From an uncultured Eubacteriales bacterium (GTDB lineage Bacteria > Bacillota > Clostridia > HGM11514), in assembly GCA_902492655.1 (NCBI GenBank), contig CABUMF010000051.1, positions 1 to 13,218 of the forward strand: 13,218 nt of DNA. The letters run 5' to 3'. The notes below the pieces were generated by a model. That model saw only the letters and a program-made list of their open reading frames with translations. It had not been told where the DNA came from and ran no database searches. Below are positions 13,209-13,218 of this stretch, piece after piece. Within the stretch, counting starts at the first letter, position 1; each line of letters begins with the position of its first letter. The translations under genes and the position numbers were made by a program.

Positions 13209-13218
13209 TGGTATAATA
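13209..13218 (+). repeat. Second copy of TGGTATAATA at the right edge
   Basis: The last ten bases repeat exactly the ten at 13086-13095 (TGGTATAATA). The upstream seven bases are partly alike too, giving 14 of 17 matches. It has the extended -10 form and may be the promoter of a plus-strand gene beyond the edge, though I find no good -35 at 17 bp. It could instead mark the boundary of a repeated unit of about 123 bp. The window ends here, so neither can be settled. Confidence 0.35.

Overview
The window is almost entirely the S10-spc ribosomal protein gene cluster of a low-to-mid-GC Firmicute, read on the minus strand from right to left. Gene order, GGAGG-type ribosome binding sites before nearly every gene, TTG and GTG starts, the zinc form of S14, the zinc-LID adenylate kinase and an upstream bofA-family sporulation gene point to a spore-forming Clostridia lineage. 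Oscillospiraceae/Ruminococcaceae-like is my best guess, but no rRNA is present to fix it.

Layout in transcription order (minus strand). (1) 13047-12014: a sigma-A-type promoter, a DivIVA-like coiled-coil gene, a BofA-family membrane protein gene and a Rho-independent terminator form a two-gene unit. (2) 11994-11551: an A-tract-rich upstream element, a consensus promoter (TTGATT, 17 bp, TATAAT) and a non-coding leader of about 370 nt carrying a chain of hairpins before rpsJ. (3) 11550-2391: 21 ribosomal protein genes in the canonical order rpsJ, rplC, rplD, rplW, rplB, rpsS, rplV, rpsC, rplP, rpmC, rpsQ, rplN, rplX, rplE, rpsN, rpsH, rplF, rplR, rpsE, rpmD, rplO. (4) 2390-1: secY, adk and the first 159 codons of map, which runs off the left edge. 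I see no gap above 69 nt and no consensus terminator between rpsJ and map, so one long transcript from the S10 promoter is the simplest reading, as established for Bacillus subtilis.

The genes supply ribosome assembly (both subunits), membrane insertion of nascent proteins (SecY), adenylate balance (Adk) and removal of the initiator methionine (Map). Translation looks tightly coupled: rplD/rplW overlap by 1 nt, rplP/rpmC by 11 nt, and rpsC/rplP and rplO/secY abut with no spacer.

The genes themselves are ordinary. The less explained parts are the long structured S10 leader, and the right edge (13066-13218). There a plus-strand promoter with an extended -10 precedes a compact set of hairpins enclosed by an ACACAG/CTGTGT pairing and followed by a terminator-like inverted repeat. 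That segment may be a small RNA gene or a dispersed palindromic repeat. I see no CRISPR array, insertion sequence, rRNA or tRNA.
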